64,000 bases of DNA, taken from contig JAQGNR010000203.1 of NCBI GenBank assembly GCA_028291765.1, positions 21,285 to 85,284 of the forward strand. The letters run 5' to 3'. The notes beneath the pieces were generated by a model that saw nothing but the letters and a program-made list of their open reading frames with translations, had not been told where the DNA came from and made no database searches. Positions 29,601 to 39,025 of this stretch are shown piece after piece; the first letter of the stretch is position 1, and each line of letters opens with the position of its first letter. Position numbers and translations under genes: made by a program. Source of the stretch: Herbaspirillum sp. (lineage in GTDB: Bacteria > Pseudomonadota > Gammaproteobacteria > Burkholderiales > Burkholderiaceae_D).

Positions 29601-32600
29601 CATTACCTGTCCCAACGATCCCGTGGATCCGGCCAACCCGAGCGCCGACTATGCTTTGCAGGGACAGGCGCTCGTCAAAAACCTGATGCCGGCCCGTCTG
29701 GATGTGATCGCCAATTCCGGCGCGGCGCGGCGCGGCGCGGGAGAAATCTGGCACCAGGTTTCCACTTTGGAAGGCACCCCCGCGCAGGACGCTTTTGTCA
29801 AGTCGGGTGAACCGGCATACTTCCAGGAGTTCGGCCCGCCCGGATTCCATACGTTTATCGGCTTCGTCAACCCGGCGCATATCACGCAGCAAAACATCAT
29901 CGCCACCCACGTGCCGGTAAGCGGCGTTCCTCCGGTGCAAACCGGCGATACCGAGGGGCCGCCGATAACCGGGCCGGTTGCGCTTGCCACAACCAGCGTG
30001 TCCGGCCGCGTCACCAGCCTGCATATGTCGCGCCCGATCATGGAAACCCTTTGGGATTCCGGATCGCGCAAGCCGCTGGCCGCCACCTCATGCCTGGTCG
30101 GACTGAACCAGCAAGGCGAGCTTGGCCTCAATATCGGCTTCGCCGCCTGCGACAGCGACGGTAATTTCACGCTGAGCAATATTCCGGTCGGTTCGTACAT
30201 GCTGGTCATCTGGGACCGTTGGCTTGACCAGATCATCGCCTTCAAATCGGTCCAGGTGGTGGCGGGCAAGACGCCGGATGCAAACGGCAACCCAGTTCCG
30301 GCGGCCGCCGTCGCCTTGGGCAATATTCCGGTGTTCAGCTGGTTTACCCGGGTCGAGACGAGCGTCTATGTTGACCAGAACGGCAATGGCGTGCGTGACG
30401 CCGGCGAGTCGGGCATTGCGCAGGTGCCGGTGGCGATCCGGTTCCGTGACGGTTCGGTCTCCAATGTGCTGACGACCGATTCCGACGGCAATGCGGTATT
30501 TAATGAGCTGTTCCCGCTGTTTAACTGGTATGTGGTGGAATCGGACCGTACCCGCTTTGCCAACACCGGCGTCAACGTGACGGTCGATGCCGGCGGTTTG
30601 CCCGATTGCGCGACCTATAATCCGGCCAACGGGCAGGGCGCAGTCGGCGCGGCCAATCAGAACAGCGCCATGCCATGCACCAGAACCGGCGGTATTCTCA
30701 ACTCTTCATACGTATGGAATGACCCGGTCTCCGGCAAGAGTTTCGGCGCGGTGCCGGCGGGATTGGGCAACGGCACGAACCGCAAGGATAGCGGAAACGT
30801 TCTGTACGAAGGCCTGCAGGGTTTCATCAACCAGACCCAGATTCTCGACTGGGGCAAGCGTCCTCTGAACGTCGGCGAAAACGGCGGCATCCAGGGCATG
30901 GTCGTGTATGCCTCGACGCGTGGTTTTGACGATCCGAGTCTCGAGCTTCAGTTCAAATGGGAACCCGGAGTGCCGCGCGTGAAAGTCAACCTTTACAGCA
31001 AGACGCTCAATGCAGACGGTACGGCAGCGCTGACGCTGGTCAATTCCACGACCACCACCAGCTGGGACGACTACGCCAACGGCGTCAAAGCCGACGGCAC
31101 ACGGAATATGGTTTGTCCCGGGCAGGATTCGCAGGATCCGTTCCTGACCTATACGCTCGGCACGGCCAACCAGTTCAAGTGTTATGACGGCTTCCATTTG
31201 TGGAACCAGGTTCAGCCGGCGGTCTATGATGGCGCCTATGTATTCAATACCGATTCGGCCGGCCAGCCTCTTGCTCCGGGCAGATATGTGGTCGAGATTA
31301 TTCCGCCCGCAGGATACGAAATCGTCAAAGAAGAAGACAAGAACATTCTGATCGGCGATGCATGGGTGGCGCCCGCGGCACAGCAATTCAACACGCTTGC
31401 CAATATTTTCATCATGCCGGATCAGGCACAGGTGGCCGCCTATTACAACCCGAATAATCCGAATAATCCGACCACCAGTCTTGGATTCCAGGGTGCCAAA
31501 CAGCAGTTTCCGAATTGTGCCGGTACGATGCGCACGGTCCCCGATTTCATGAGCCTTTTCCCCGGCTCCGGCCAGGTAGCGCCATTCGCGGGAGTGCTCA
31601 AACCGCTCTGCGATCGCAAGGAAGTGCTGCTTGCAGATCAGTCCACCGCCAAAGCGAGTTTCTTCATCTTCAGTAATACGCCGGTGGCGGCGCATTACAC
31701 CGGAATGATCCTTAACGACGCAGCCACCGAGATCAATGCCATGTCGCCCGATTTCGGCGAGAAATTCGCGGTCCCCTATGCGCCGATTTCCGTCCGCGAC
31801 ATGAACGGTGTGGAAATTTCCAGGGTCTATTCCGACCAGTGGGGTACTTTTAACGGCATGGCGCCGTCGACATGGCAAGTCAACGTGCCCAATCCAAGCG
31901 GATACTCCCCCAATATGCTGCAGAGCTGCATGAACGATCCGGGCCCGATACTAGACACGCGTCCAGGCTCGTCCACTTTCGGCCAGATGATTACCGATCC
32001 GCTGTTCAACCCGTCATTCAGCAATTTCTGCTACGAGTGGCCATACATGCCGGGAGCAACTGTATACCTGGATACGCCGGTGGTGCCGGTGGCCGCGTTC
32101 GCCGACGGCTACAATCCGCCGGACTGCAGTTATCCCGACAGTACGCCGTCGATCAAGCGTGTGGATGGCGACGGCATCGGGCCATGGGTGGCAGCCGCGG
32201 ACGGCACGCATACGCTGAAGATCACGGCGCTGGGCGATGCCGACGTGCCGAACCCGGCTTACCAGGGGCCGAGCGCGACGGCTGCACCGTTTAATCAGCG
32301 TATCGTGAAGCGGCATTACGGATTCGGTTCGACGCCGGGCACGGTCAGCGTAAACGGCATTCCACTGATCAATGTGTCATGGTCCGACGCCGCCATCACC
32401 GCCACAGTGCCTCCCGGCGCGGCCACCGGCGAACTGATCATCAGGAATGCGGCCGGCTTGTCCAGCGTGGACTCGGTTACCGTGAATGTCGGCGGTCCGG
32501 CCCCGGCGGTGGTCAAACCCGCCTTTTCCAGTCCGACAACCGCCTCCACGACCGGAGTGGGTTTCCCGCACCCGATCCAGGATGCGATCGATGCCGCCAA

Positions 32601-35214
32601 GCCGGGCAATCTGATCATCGTCGATGAAGGAATTTATCCCGAACTGGTGATCATGTGGAAGCCGGTGCAGCTTCAGGGCGTAGGCGCTGCATCGGTGGTC
32701 ATCAATGCGGCAAAATATCCGACCCAGAAACTGGAAGACTGGAGACCCAGGATCAATAAACTGTTCGGTATCGACCCGACCACCGGCAATCTGAGCAATA
32801 TGCCCCAAGTCGATCCGCTGCCGACGCAACAGCCGATCACGGGAGGCATCGTGATGCTCGAACCGACCATCCTCGCCACCGAAGAAGGTTCGGGCGTCGT
32901 GGTGCTTTCCAAAAACCTGCCGCAAAGCGATTGCGGCAGCGCGACCGCGCCGGCCAACGGACCGAGCGATTATTTCGCGGTCATCGCGAAGAACAACGGG
33001 GTGCCGAGCCAGGTTGCCGTGCAGCCGACCGGCTGGAATAGGGGAGATTCGAATTTCTATTGCGCCAAGGCGCGCATTGACGGCCTGAGCATCACCGGCA
33101 GCGACGGCGGCGGCGGCATCTACGCCAATGGTTGGGCGCATGGACTTGAAATTTCCAATAACCGTATCTACAGCAACTCAAGCTCGATGCACGGCGGCTT
33201 GCGCATCGGTTCGCCGTTCGAGGAAGAAACCCCTCCTGTCGATGGCTATGGCTACGACATCGGGGTCAAGATCCATCACAACGCCATCACCAAGAATGGC
33301 ACCACCGAGTTCACACCCGGTGCGGGCGCGGTCAATGCAACCGGCGCCGGCGCGGGAGTGTCGATCTGTACCGGCACCGATAACTACGAAGTGAATTACA
33401 ACTTCATTTGCGGCAACTACAGCAACGGCGACGGCGGCGGCATCGGCGCCATCGGCGTCAATATGAACGGTGTGATCGCGCACAATAAGATCCTGTTCAA
33501 CCAGAGTTCGCAGCAGACCGCGGCGGTGCATGGGGGCGGCATTGATATCGAAGGCGATCTCACCACCGCCACCACGCTTTCAAACGGTGCGGGAAATATC
33601 ACTATCGACTCGAATCTGATCGTGGGCAATTTTGCCCAATCCGGCCATGGCGGCGGCATTCGCCTGCAACAGGTCAACGGCAACGATGTCATCAGGAATC
33701 CGAACAATCCGTCAAAGTGGTATCGGGCGTCGATCACCAATAACATCATCACCAATAACGTGGCCGGATGGTCGGGCGGCGGGATCTCACTGGTCGACAC
33801 GCTCAATGCGGTCATTCATGAAAATACGATTGCAAACAACGATAGCGCCGCAATCGTGGGGGCCCTGTTCGGCACCAACGGCCGCGGTCCGACTACTTCG
33901 TATGCGAATCCGGCGGGCGTCAGCACCGAAATGACATCGCCGGCGCTGCTCGCAGTGCTGCCGACGGCCGCTTCGACCACTGTGCCGCCAGCGGCGACCA
34001 AGGCGCGCAATACGTATTCGAACCCGGACATCTTCAATGACATCATCTGGCATAACCGGTCGTTCTTCGTCGACGCTACCGGCGGCGCCGGCGCCTCCAA
34101 TGTCTGTTCCAGCAACGATACGAACGTCCGTACATGCATCGTGCTTCCACCATCGGCGAATGCCGGCGATTGCACGGGCGCGCCTGCGTACTGGGATATC
34201 GGTACGGTCGGCGACGCCTCGGCGGCGGTCTCCAATTTCACGCTGACGAATCTGTACAACTCGGTGCTCTCGCCGGCAGGTTCGATCTATAGCAGTAATC
34301 GGCCGCCAGGCGTAAGCGTCAACGATCCGGGACTGATGAAGACCTACTGCAACGGTCCGCGCGCCAATCCGGGAATGAAATTCGAACCGGGGCAGCCGTT
34401 CCTGCCGCCGTTCAGCATAATCGCCGGCGTCACGCTCGATGAGGCGGGCAACTTTGTCGATCTGAGATACGGCCCCTTGTCCTTAACCGATCCGCTGCAG
34501 CCGGGTGTGGTGCTATACGGAGACTATCGCATTTCTGCAACCGGCTCGGCATACAACACCGGGATAGGCGCCGAACCGGCCAGCCGCGTAGCGGCCAATT
34601 CGGTCGATTATTTCGGTGCGCCGCGTCCTACGCTGCTCCGCTTACCCGGTTATGACATCGGTGCGACGCAGGTGGCGGGCGTATTACCCATCGGTGGCGT
34701 GATACCGCCGTTCCTGGCGTCGCGCACCGCCGCGCTCACGACCGCCGCAAACACCGTCGCCGCGATAAGGCCGGCATTTCTCGCCGCCACGCCAGCACCT
34801 GCGCCTGCACCTGCACTCGCGGCCGGCGCAAATGCTCTGATCGCGATCGGGGCGCCGGCCAACCAGACAGCTTTGCCTGTTGCGCGTCTGAGCGGCCTGA
34901 CGCCGGCGTTGATCCATTCGCCGCTCAACTGCGGCGTGAACGGACAGCCGGCCTGCGGCACGGGTACCTTGCAATTGTCCAATACCGGCAGTGCCGCGCT
35001 TGCGATCGCCAACATTATGTCCAGTAATGCGGCGTTCTCCATTGCAAACAATTGCGGCAGCAGCCTGGCGGCCGGCGGCAAGTGCCTGATCACGGTCGCT
35101 TTCAATCCGCCAAAGAACGGATTGCCGGTGAACGGGACCGTCGTGGTGCGCAACAATAGCGGCGGTGTGGCAAACAACACGCAGATCGCGACCTTGAGCG
35201 GCGCGGTCCGATGA
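26623..35214 (+). CDS. Giant secreted mosaic protein with decayed multicopper oxidase domains
   Basis: 2863 residues with a Sec signal rich in Ile-Ala repeats (about 1-38). Residues ~40-500 align with subunit B, but copper histidines are gone: HPLHIHG has become HTPSIVG near 402, and HSGTH is reduced to GSH near 228. Next come Ig/cadherin-like segments, SdrD B-type repeats (VYVDQNGNGVRDAGESGI near 1245) and SpaA-like segments, an IPT/TIG-like domain near 1900-1960, a right-handed beta-helix from about 1980 to 2500 (HPIQDAIDAAKPGNLIIVDE), an Ala/Pro linker, and a C-terminal choice-of-anchor/HYDIN-like domain (GTLQLSNTGSAALAI). It is likely an extracellular scaffold or adhesin associated with the oxidase and a candidate substrate of the secretion systems. 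GAGG precedes the ATG. Confidence 0.85.
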   Translation: MIKITMVLKRLPLGLASAAIAIAIATAMALAAASASAQTAALTTVNLTAQRMSTTLPDGTTVPMWGYCTDDLPQNAGLSGGRLLNANACTVAVTGSALRVANTNWTPGPTIVVPVGNELNIRLTNNLASGTSTSLVILGQIGGSAGKPTRDAAPVNHPPQTTTTWPANAAAAGAGFVPPQQAVRARAFGQEAAFNGNISYTWNTNIAPAAASAKYLKPGTYLYETGSHPSLQAPMGLYGVLIVTSRPLYEIEEPGTSEASQQLENPGHAFPGAYAAYAGTASPLAKLAGVPYDMDATLLFSEIDAVQNTAVDAAAVAGTSESIRWNDARCTQSQKPGAAGAAQAPCYPAAVNYAPTYFVVNGKPYNQTSPADTSVVLPDLAGSDYVTGNILVRMVNAGLRTHTPSIVGMPFTLIAEDGNVAPGNTKMQNEVNMPAGKTIDALIHPMAGAPASTLRRYPDAVYPFFDRGLGLTTGNETSGGMQGYIVVARAGTATLTGAALATALNKTVGASAKPAVAATANPDYYTLSPNATSLSNNVLTNDIGVTHAVTQGQTLVSGATSTTALLGHGSVTLETSGKFTYTVTTPPANSAAPVIDSFTYCGNNSATVCALVTITFEATGAAPTAAARIYDNSAVTAYPSNVASLLSVPRGAGLLQGAVDPSGYPMTAKFSGAAPGWVALNSDGSFKATPCSPAPATCTFQFVSVNSQGTSSLPQTATVAFPAGSGLPVRLIDAQSSTVLQNDYSWVIEEDQTWHTTDAGVTPPLVNGTPPPSLATSFFHSYMPVVASGCTGPLSCSDAQAVSGTAVAPRTRSLPSDVALDPTKWYFISILPGDAANPFISGFARDPLLTPGCLTPSAASANDAQCGHTIGGITIAPRTGAGYPVATVKVEPNPLKPAQLSVYIFEDSSPTNGDPDAMEHGLGGFEITIWDVAGRSGDPIGQITYDAFNSPLTNALLGTPGCPNTYSPTASAAGQAAGQTSPNYAKRDLTGVIITCPNDPVDPANPSADYALQGQALVKNLMPARLDVIANSGAARRGAGEIWHQVSTLEGTPAQDAFVKSGEPAYFQEFGPPGFHTFIGFVNPAHITQQNIIATHVPVSGVPPVQTGDTEGPPITGPVALATTSVSGRVTSLHMSRPIMETLWDSGSRKPLAATSCLVGLNQQGELGLNIGFAACDSDGNFTLSNIPVGSYMLVIWDRWLDQIIAFKSVQVVAGKTPDANGNPVPAAAVALGNIPVFSWFTRVETSVYVDQNGNGVRDAGESGIAQVPVAIRFRDGSVSNVLTTDSDGNAVFNELFPLFNWYVVESDRTRFANTGVNVTVDAGGLPDCATYNPANGQGAVGAANQNSAMPCTRTGGILNSSYVWNDPVSGKSFGAVPAGLGNGTNRKDSGNVLYEGLQGFINQTQILDWGKRPLNVGENGGIQGMVVYASTRGFDDPSLELQFKWEPGVPRVKVNLYSKTLNADGTAALTLVNSTTTTSWDDYANGVKADGTRNMVCPGQDSQDPFLTYTLGTANQFKCYDGFHLWNQVQPAVYDGAYVFNTDSAGQPLAPGRYVVEIIPPAGYEIVKEEDKNILIGDAWVAPAAQQFNTLANIFIMPDQAQVAAYYNPNNPNNPTTSLGFQGAKQQFPNCAGTMRTVPDFMSLFPGSGQVAPFAGVLKPLCDRKEVLLADQSTAKASFFIFSNTPVAAHYTGMILNDAATEINAMSPDFGEKFAVPYAPISVRDMNGVEISRVYSDQWGTFNGMAPSTWQVNVPNPSGYSPNMLQSCMNDPGPILDTRPGSSTFGQMITDPLFNPSFSNFCYEWPYMPGATVYLDTPVVPVAAFADGYNPPDCSYPDSTPSIKRVDGDGIGPWVAAADGTHTLKITALGDADVPNPAYQGPSATAAPFNQRIVKRHYGFGSTPGTVSVNGIPLINVSWSDAAITATVPPGAATGELIIRNAAGLSSVDSVTVNVGGPAPAVVKPAFSSPTTASTTGVGFPHPIQDAIDAAKPGNLIIVDEGIYPELVIMWKPVQLQGVGAASVVINAAKYPTQKLEDWRPRINKLFGIDPTTGNLSNMPQVDPLPTQQPITGGIVMLEPTILATEEGSGVVVLSKNLPQSDCGSATAPANGPSDYFAVIAKNNGVPSQVAVQPTGWNRGDSNFYCAKARIDGLSITGSDGGGGIYANGWAHGLEISNNRIYSNSSSMHGGLRIGSPFEEETPPVDGYGYDIGVKIHHNAITKNGTTEFTPGAGAVNATGAGAGVSICTGTDNYEVNYNFICGNYSNGDGGGIGAIGVNMNGVIAHNKILFNQSSQQTAAVHGGGIDIEGDLTTATTLSNGAGNITIDSNLIVGNFAQSGHGGGIRLQQVNGNDVIRNPNNPSKWYRASITNNIITNNVAGWSGGGISLVDTLNAVIHENTIANNDSAAIVGALFGTNGRGPTTSYANPAGVSTEMTSPALLAVLPTAASTTVPPAATKARNTYSNPDIFNDIIWHNRSFFVDATGGAGASNVCSSNDTNVRTCIVLPPSANAGDCTGAPAYWDIGTVGDASAAVSNFTLTNLYNSVLSPAGSIYSSNRPPGVSVNDPGLMKTYCNGPRANPGMKFEPGQPFLPPFSIIAGVTLDEAGNFVDLRYGPLSLTDPLQPGVVLYGDYRISATGSAYNTGIGAEPASRVAANSVDYFGAPRPTLLRLPGYDIGATQVAGVLPIGGVIPPFLASRTAALTTAANTVAAIRPAFLAATPAPAPAPALAAGANALIAIGAPANQTALPVARLSGLTPALIHSPLNCGVNGQPACGTGTLQLSNTGSAALAIANIMSSNAAFSIANNCGSSLAAGGKCLITVAFNPPKNGLPVNGTVVVRNNSGGVANNTQIATLSGAVR

Positions 35215-35225
35215 TGGGGAACGGA

Positions 35226-35690
35226 ATGAATCGGAGAAGAGGCCTTGCCGGCGCTTTCGCTATTGCCGCGGCGATCGGTATCTGCGGTCCGGTGTGCGCC
35301 GGCGTCAAGGAAGATCCGCGGGACGCCGCGCGCGTCTGGCGCATCTATCGGAATCCCCAATTCGAGCGGACATGGGGCATTAACATCCTTGGGATTCGGC
35401 TGGTCTCGTCGGGATGGATGCTGCAGTTCAAATACCGTGTGATCGACCCCGAAAAGGCGAAACTGCTGCTCGACCGTCAAGCCAAGCCTTATTTGACCGA
35501 CAAGACCAGCGGCGCGATGCTTGCCGTTCCGGCGATGGAAAATATCGGCGAATTGCGGCAAGCGACTTCGCTGGCGGCCGGCCGCGACTATTTCATCATT
35601 TTCGGGAATGCCAACAAAGTGGTTCAACGCGGCAACCGGGTCAATATCGAGATCGGACCATTCCATGTCGACGATCTGGTGGTGGAATAA
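35226..35690 (+). CDS. Exported protein of unknown function
   Basis: 154 residues from the ATG at 35226, chosen because GGGGA precedes it; an ATG at 35211 overlaps the stop of the giant gene. A signal peptide (GLAGAFAIAAAIGICGPVCA) is followed by a mature domain with RVWRIYRNPQFERTWGINIL, FKYRVIDPEKAKLLLD and a C-terminal VNIEIGPFHVDDLVVE. The strand-rich pattern suggests a small beta fold. No cofactor motif is visible. The tight link to the giant gene suggests co-expression and perhaps a role in its export or anchoring. Confidence 0.72.
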   Translation: MNRRRGLAGAFAIAAAIGICGPVCAGVKEDPRDAARVWRIYRNPQFERTWGINILGIRLVSSGWMLQFKYRVIDPEKAKLLLDRQAKPYLTDKTSGAMLAVPAMENIGELRQATSLAAGRDYFIIFGNANKVVQRGNRVNIEIGPFHVDDLVVE

Positions 35691-35731
35691 ACGCGCGGGA
35701 ACGTCATTAAATAATAAGAGGAAAGTACATC

Positions 35732-36601
35732 ATGAACAGCAAATCCATCATATTCGGCCTTCTGAAATGGCATTGCGTCCTGACTGCGATGGTTGTCCTG
35801 TCGACGCCGTCAAGGGCCGAGACGCGCACCTTGAGCGCGGCGCAAGTGGTGGAAAAGAATGTGGCGGCGCGCGGTGGCGGCGCCGCTTGGCGCGCAATCC
35901 ATTCGATCTCTTTTGCAGGCAATATGGACGTGGGTCGGACACACCCGACGCCGGCCGGCACGGTAGATAGCCCCGCATCGGCGCCGCCCAGTCCGAGCCG
36001 CGGGAAAATGCGCATGATGATCACTGAGGGGCCGGTGAAAAAAGACGACGTCATTGCGCTGCCATTTCGGCTTGACATGAAACGGCCGCACAAGAACCGA
36101 CTGGAACTGGACTTTGCTGGGCACACCGCGATTCAGGTCTACGACGGTAGCGCCGGCTGGAAACTGCGTCCATTCATGGGGCGCTCCGAGGCCGAACCGT
36201 TCAGCCCCGTCGAAATGAAGATCGCAGCATCGCAGCAGGAACTCGACGGCCTGCTCATCGATGCCCCCGCCAAGGGAAGCGCGATCCACATGGAAGGCAT
36301 GGACAACGTTAATGGCGTGCAGGCCTATAAGCTTAAAGTCACGTTGCGCAATGGAGATGTACGCCGGGTATGGGTGGATGCTTCCACGTTTCTGGATATC
36401 AAGGTCGATGGCGTCAGGGATATCGGCGGCCGTTCGCTCACCATGACGACGCTGTTGGGCGATTATCGCCGTGTCGACAACGTGATGATTCCTTTCGTCA
36501 TGGAGACGCGCGGAACCGGCTTGAAAGAATCCGAAAAAATAATCATCAATAAAGTGGCGATTAACGCCGACCTTCCCGATGCGCGTTTCGCAAAACCGTA
36601 G
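35732..36601 (+). CDS. LolA-like exported protein, paralog 1
   Basis: 289 residues: a signal peptide ending near SRAETR, then a beta-sandwich domain with VVEKNVAARGGGAAWRAIHS, RPHKNRLELDF, VYDGSAGWKLRPF and VWVDASTFLDIKVDG. This pattern is common in periplasmic proteins annotated as outer-membrane lipoprotein-sorting (LolA/LolB fold) proteins, which hold lipids in a hydrophobic groove. Whether this one carries lipid is unknown. A GAGGAAAG precedes the ATG. The following gene encodes a paralog. Confidence 0.75.
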   Translation: MNSKSIIFGLLKWHCVLTAMVVLSTPSRAETRTLSAAQVVEKNVAARGGGAAWRAIHSISFAGNMDVGRTHPTPAGTVDSPASAPPSPSRGKMRMMITEGPVKKDDVIALPFRLDMKRPHKNRLELDFAGHTAIQVYDGSAGWKLRPFMGRSEAEPFSPVEMKIAASQQELDGLLIDAPAKGSAIHMEGMDNVNGVQAYKLKVTLRNGDVRRVWVDASTFLDIKVDGVRDIGGRSLTMTTLLGDYRRVDNVMIPFVMETRGTGLKESEKIIINKVAINADLPDARFAKP

Positions 36602-36620
36602 CGCAGTCAAACGGACAATC

Positions 36621-37487
36621 ATGAAAAACGAAGAACTGTGCATGATGACGCTGGCGGTAATGCTGACTGTGGCGATCAACGCAAAGGCGGCCGAATCGAA
36701 CCGGCCGGATATGGCCGTGGAAAATCCGCAAGGGCGGCTACCCGCCGTCGAGGAAATTATCGAACACAATGCGGCGGCCCGCGGCGGTCTCGAGACATGG
36801 CGCGCAGTCACCAGCCTGAGCGAATTCGGCCGCATGGAAGCGGTCGATCTCAATGCGCTCAATGGCGCCGGCAAGGCGCGCCGGAGCGCCCGTCAAAAGA
36901 TGGAGACGGATTCACGCGACATGAGAGTGCCCTTCACGCTGCATATGCAGCGTCCTCACAAGCTGTATCTCGAAATCCAGTACAAGGGCGTGAGCGCCGT
37001 CCAGGTCTTCGATGGCGTGCAAGGCTGGACTGTGACGCCTTCATCCAACGGGGCCGTCGTGCGTCAATACAGTCCGGAGGCGGCGCGCACCGCCTCCGTA
37101 CAGCAGGATCTGGACGGACCCCTGATCGACAGCGCGGCAAAAAATACCAAAGTGCTGCTGGAAGGGACCGAATTGGTGGATGGACGGAAAACCTATCGCC
37201 TGAAGTTGACGTTGCGCGACGGGCAGGAGCGCCATCTCTGGATCGATGCCGAGACCTTTCTCGATGCGAAAATCGACGGCACCCGTATCGTGGGGGGAAC
37301 GGCCTGGCCGGTCGAGACGTATTTTTCTGCCTACAATAAGGTCAATGGCCTTCAGATTCCCCATATTCTCGACACATCGATAGGCGGCGCTCGCACCCTC
37401 GAACGAATTATTGTCGAGCATGTCTCAGTCAATCCGGTCTTGAGTGAGGCAATTTTCGCTGCCCCGATATCTGCGCCCGCCCGATAG
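36621..37487 (+). CDS. LolA-like exported protein, paralog 2
   Basis: 288 residues from the ATG at 36621; the frame also opens at 36579, inside the previous gene, but the signal peptide (MMTLAVMLTVAINAKA) fits the later start. The mature part follows paralog 1 motif by motif: IIEHNAAARGGLETWRAVTS, RPHKLYLEIQY, VFDGVQGWTVTPS, DLDGPLIDSAAKN, LWIDAETFLDAKIDG. Tandem duplication is likely. It may carry a hydrophobic ligand or help sort the secreted proteins of this locus. Confidence 0.75.
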   Translation: MKNEELCMMTLAVMLTVAINAKAAESNRPDMAVENPQGRLPAVEEIIEHNAAARGGLETWRAVTSLSEFGRMEAVDLNALNGAGKARRSARQKMETDSRDMRVPFTLHMQRPHKLYLEIQYKGVSAVQVFDGVQGWTVTPSSNGAVVRQYSPEAARTASVQQDLDGPLIDSAAKNTKVLLEGTELVDGRKTYRLKLTLRDGQERHLWIDAETFLDAKIDGTRIVGGTAWPVETYFSAYNKVNGLQIPHILDTSIGGARTLERIIVEHVSVNPVLSEAIFAAPISAPAR

Positions 37488-37537
37488 GAGCGCCCTCTGC
37501 AGGTGAGCCGTTCGATGAAGAAAAGAAGAGGTCGTCC

Positions 37538-37828
37538 ATGAAAACTATCGTTCACCGGGCATCAATCTTTCGTGTCCTACTGATCATGTTCTCATTGTTC
37601 GGAGGCGGCTCGAGTGTGGGAGAAAATCTCGCTTCGGTGCAGGCTGCAGCCGATACGGCAGACCGGTGCGAATCGGGCGCGACGACATCCGGCCAGGCTG
37701 CGGCGCCAGCGAAAACCACGACGGAAAAGGCGCCGGCGAGCGTTGCGCCGCCCGTTGCGCGGCCGAGGCAATCGAAGGGGACTACCAATCCCAATGCGAT
37801 GCCGGCGGGAAAGCCGCCCCAATATTGA
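37538..37828 (+). CDS. Small exported Ala/Pro/Lys-rich protein
   Basis: 96 residues: an N-terminal hydrophobic segment (VLLIMFSLFGGGSSVGENLA) and a low-complexity mature part (TSGQAAAPAKTTTEKAPASV) ending GKPPQY. A GAAGAGG precedes the ATG. It lies 50 bases after the LolA-like pair and 54 bases before the kinase gene, so it probably ends the secreted-protein operon. No family is recognised. Confidence 0.55.
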   Translation: MKTIVHRASIFRVLLIMFSLFGGGSSVGENLASVQAAADTADRCESGATTSGQAAAPAKTTTEKAPASVAPPVARPRQSKGTTNPNAMPAGKPPQY

Positions 37829-37882
37829 TAAACGATATGCAATGGTGGGACAGATGAAGCAGGCTCTTAAAGGAACCCAATC

Positions 37883-39025
37883 ATGATAAAGCTGCAGCAG
37901 ATAATGACGGCGATGCACAAGATGAGTAGTGAACTGGAGCTGTCGAAGGCGCAATTCGGCGAGTTGACCGAACTTATCGGGATCGCCTCCATGATTGTCG
38001 ACTGCAACGGCGGGATCGTCAGCATCAATGAGACGGCCGCCGCGATGATCGGTTTCAAGCCGGAGGATCTGGTCGACACCTTGCTGACGGAACTTGTGAT
38101 AGACGGCAGGCGCGAGCTCGATGAAATCCTGATTCCAAGCATGAAATCAGGCAAGTTTGAATCGTTCGATCTGGTGTTAAGAGGCCGCACCGGCCGGAAA
38201 AGCCCGCTCTGCGTGGTACCTCAGCCCATTGAGCATACGGATGGCGTTACGCGTTCGTTGCTGCTGGTATTCACGGAAAAAAGCAATCACAACGCCTTGT
38301 TGCAGACCTTGCACCGGTCCGAATCGCAGCTTCAACAATTTTCCAATCGTTTAATCGCCGCCCACGAAGTCGAGCTCAAGCGGGTGTCTTCGGAATTGCA
38401 CGATGGGCTCGGCCAGGCGCTGACGATGATCAAGTTCATGGTGGAAGACGCCTCGCGGCACATCAAGGATGGCGAACCAGAATTGGGTAGCCGGGTTCTG
38501 GATGAAACGGTGGAGTGCCTGCGCGAGGCGATGTGTGAAGTCAGGCGTATCTCGCTGGAACTCCGCCCCAGCAGCCTGGACGACCTGGGACTGATTCCGA
38601 CCATCGAATGGCATTGCCGTAATTACCGGCGAGCCTACAGGAATCTGTCGCTAAAGCTTGATCTCAACGTGATCGAAGCGGAAATCCCGAAAGTACTCAA
38701 GCTGGAGATCTATCGCATCATCCAGGAGGCGTTGAACAATGTCGCCAAGCATGCCAATGCGTCCGAGATAGTGCTCTCGCTGCGGGTCGAACATGCCAGT
38801 CTGCTCCTGGTCATTCAAGATAATGGAACCGGCTTCGATGCGAATCAACTTTACTTCGAGATGGTCAACCGATGTGGTCTCGGCTTGAAGAGCATGAATG
38901 AGAGGGTCGAGTCGACCGGCGGCGTGCTATTGATTCAGTCCGGAAATGGCGGCACGACAGTGGATGCCCACTGGACGCTGCAGGCGGTCGCATCCGATTT
39001 GTTGCCGCAATCGTCCGCCGGTTGA
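37883..39025 (+). CDS. Cytoplasmic PAS-histidine kinase (NarX/HisKA_3 type)
   Basis: 380 residues, no membrane segment. A short helix leads to a PAS domain (about 25-140: IGIASMIVDCNGGIVSINE), a coiled linker, the dimerisation and phospho-acceptor region SSELHDGLGQALTMIKF (the His in ELHDGLGQ is the likely site), and an HATPase domain with QEALNNVAKHA, VIQDNGTGFD and GLGLKSMNERV. It should phosphorylate the response regulator encoded convergently at 38935-39729; the two genes overlap by 91 bases at their 3' ends. An internal redox or ligand signal through the PAS domain is likely. AAGGAA precedes the ATG. Confidence 0.9.
   Translation: MIKLQQIMTAMHKMSSELELSKAQFGELTELIGIASMIVDCNGGIVSINETAAAMIGFKPEDLVDTLLTELVIDGRRELDEILIPSMKSGKFESFDLVLRGRTGRKSPLCVVPQPIEHTDGVTRSLLLVFTEKSNHNALLQTLHRSESQLQQFSNRLIAAHEVELKRVSSELHDGLGQALTMIKFMVEDASRHIKDGEPELGSRVLDETVECLREAMCEVRRISLELRPSSLDDLGLIPTIEWHCRNYRRAYRNLSLKLDLNVIEAEIPKVLKLEIYRIIQEALNNVAKHANASEIVLSLRVEHASLLLVIQDNGTGFDANQLYFEMVNRCGLGLKSMNERVESTGGVLLIQSGNGGTTVDAHWTLQAVASDLLPQSSAG

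Noticed and set aside
27982..30024. 680-codon open frame on the minus strand inside the giant gene
   Set aside because: The plus strand has a continuous 2863-codon frame with clear domains here. The antisense frame is Arg-rich without any motif and follows from high GC codon use.
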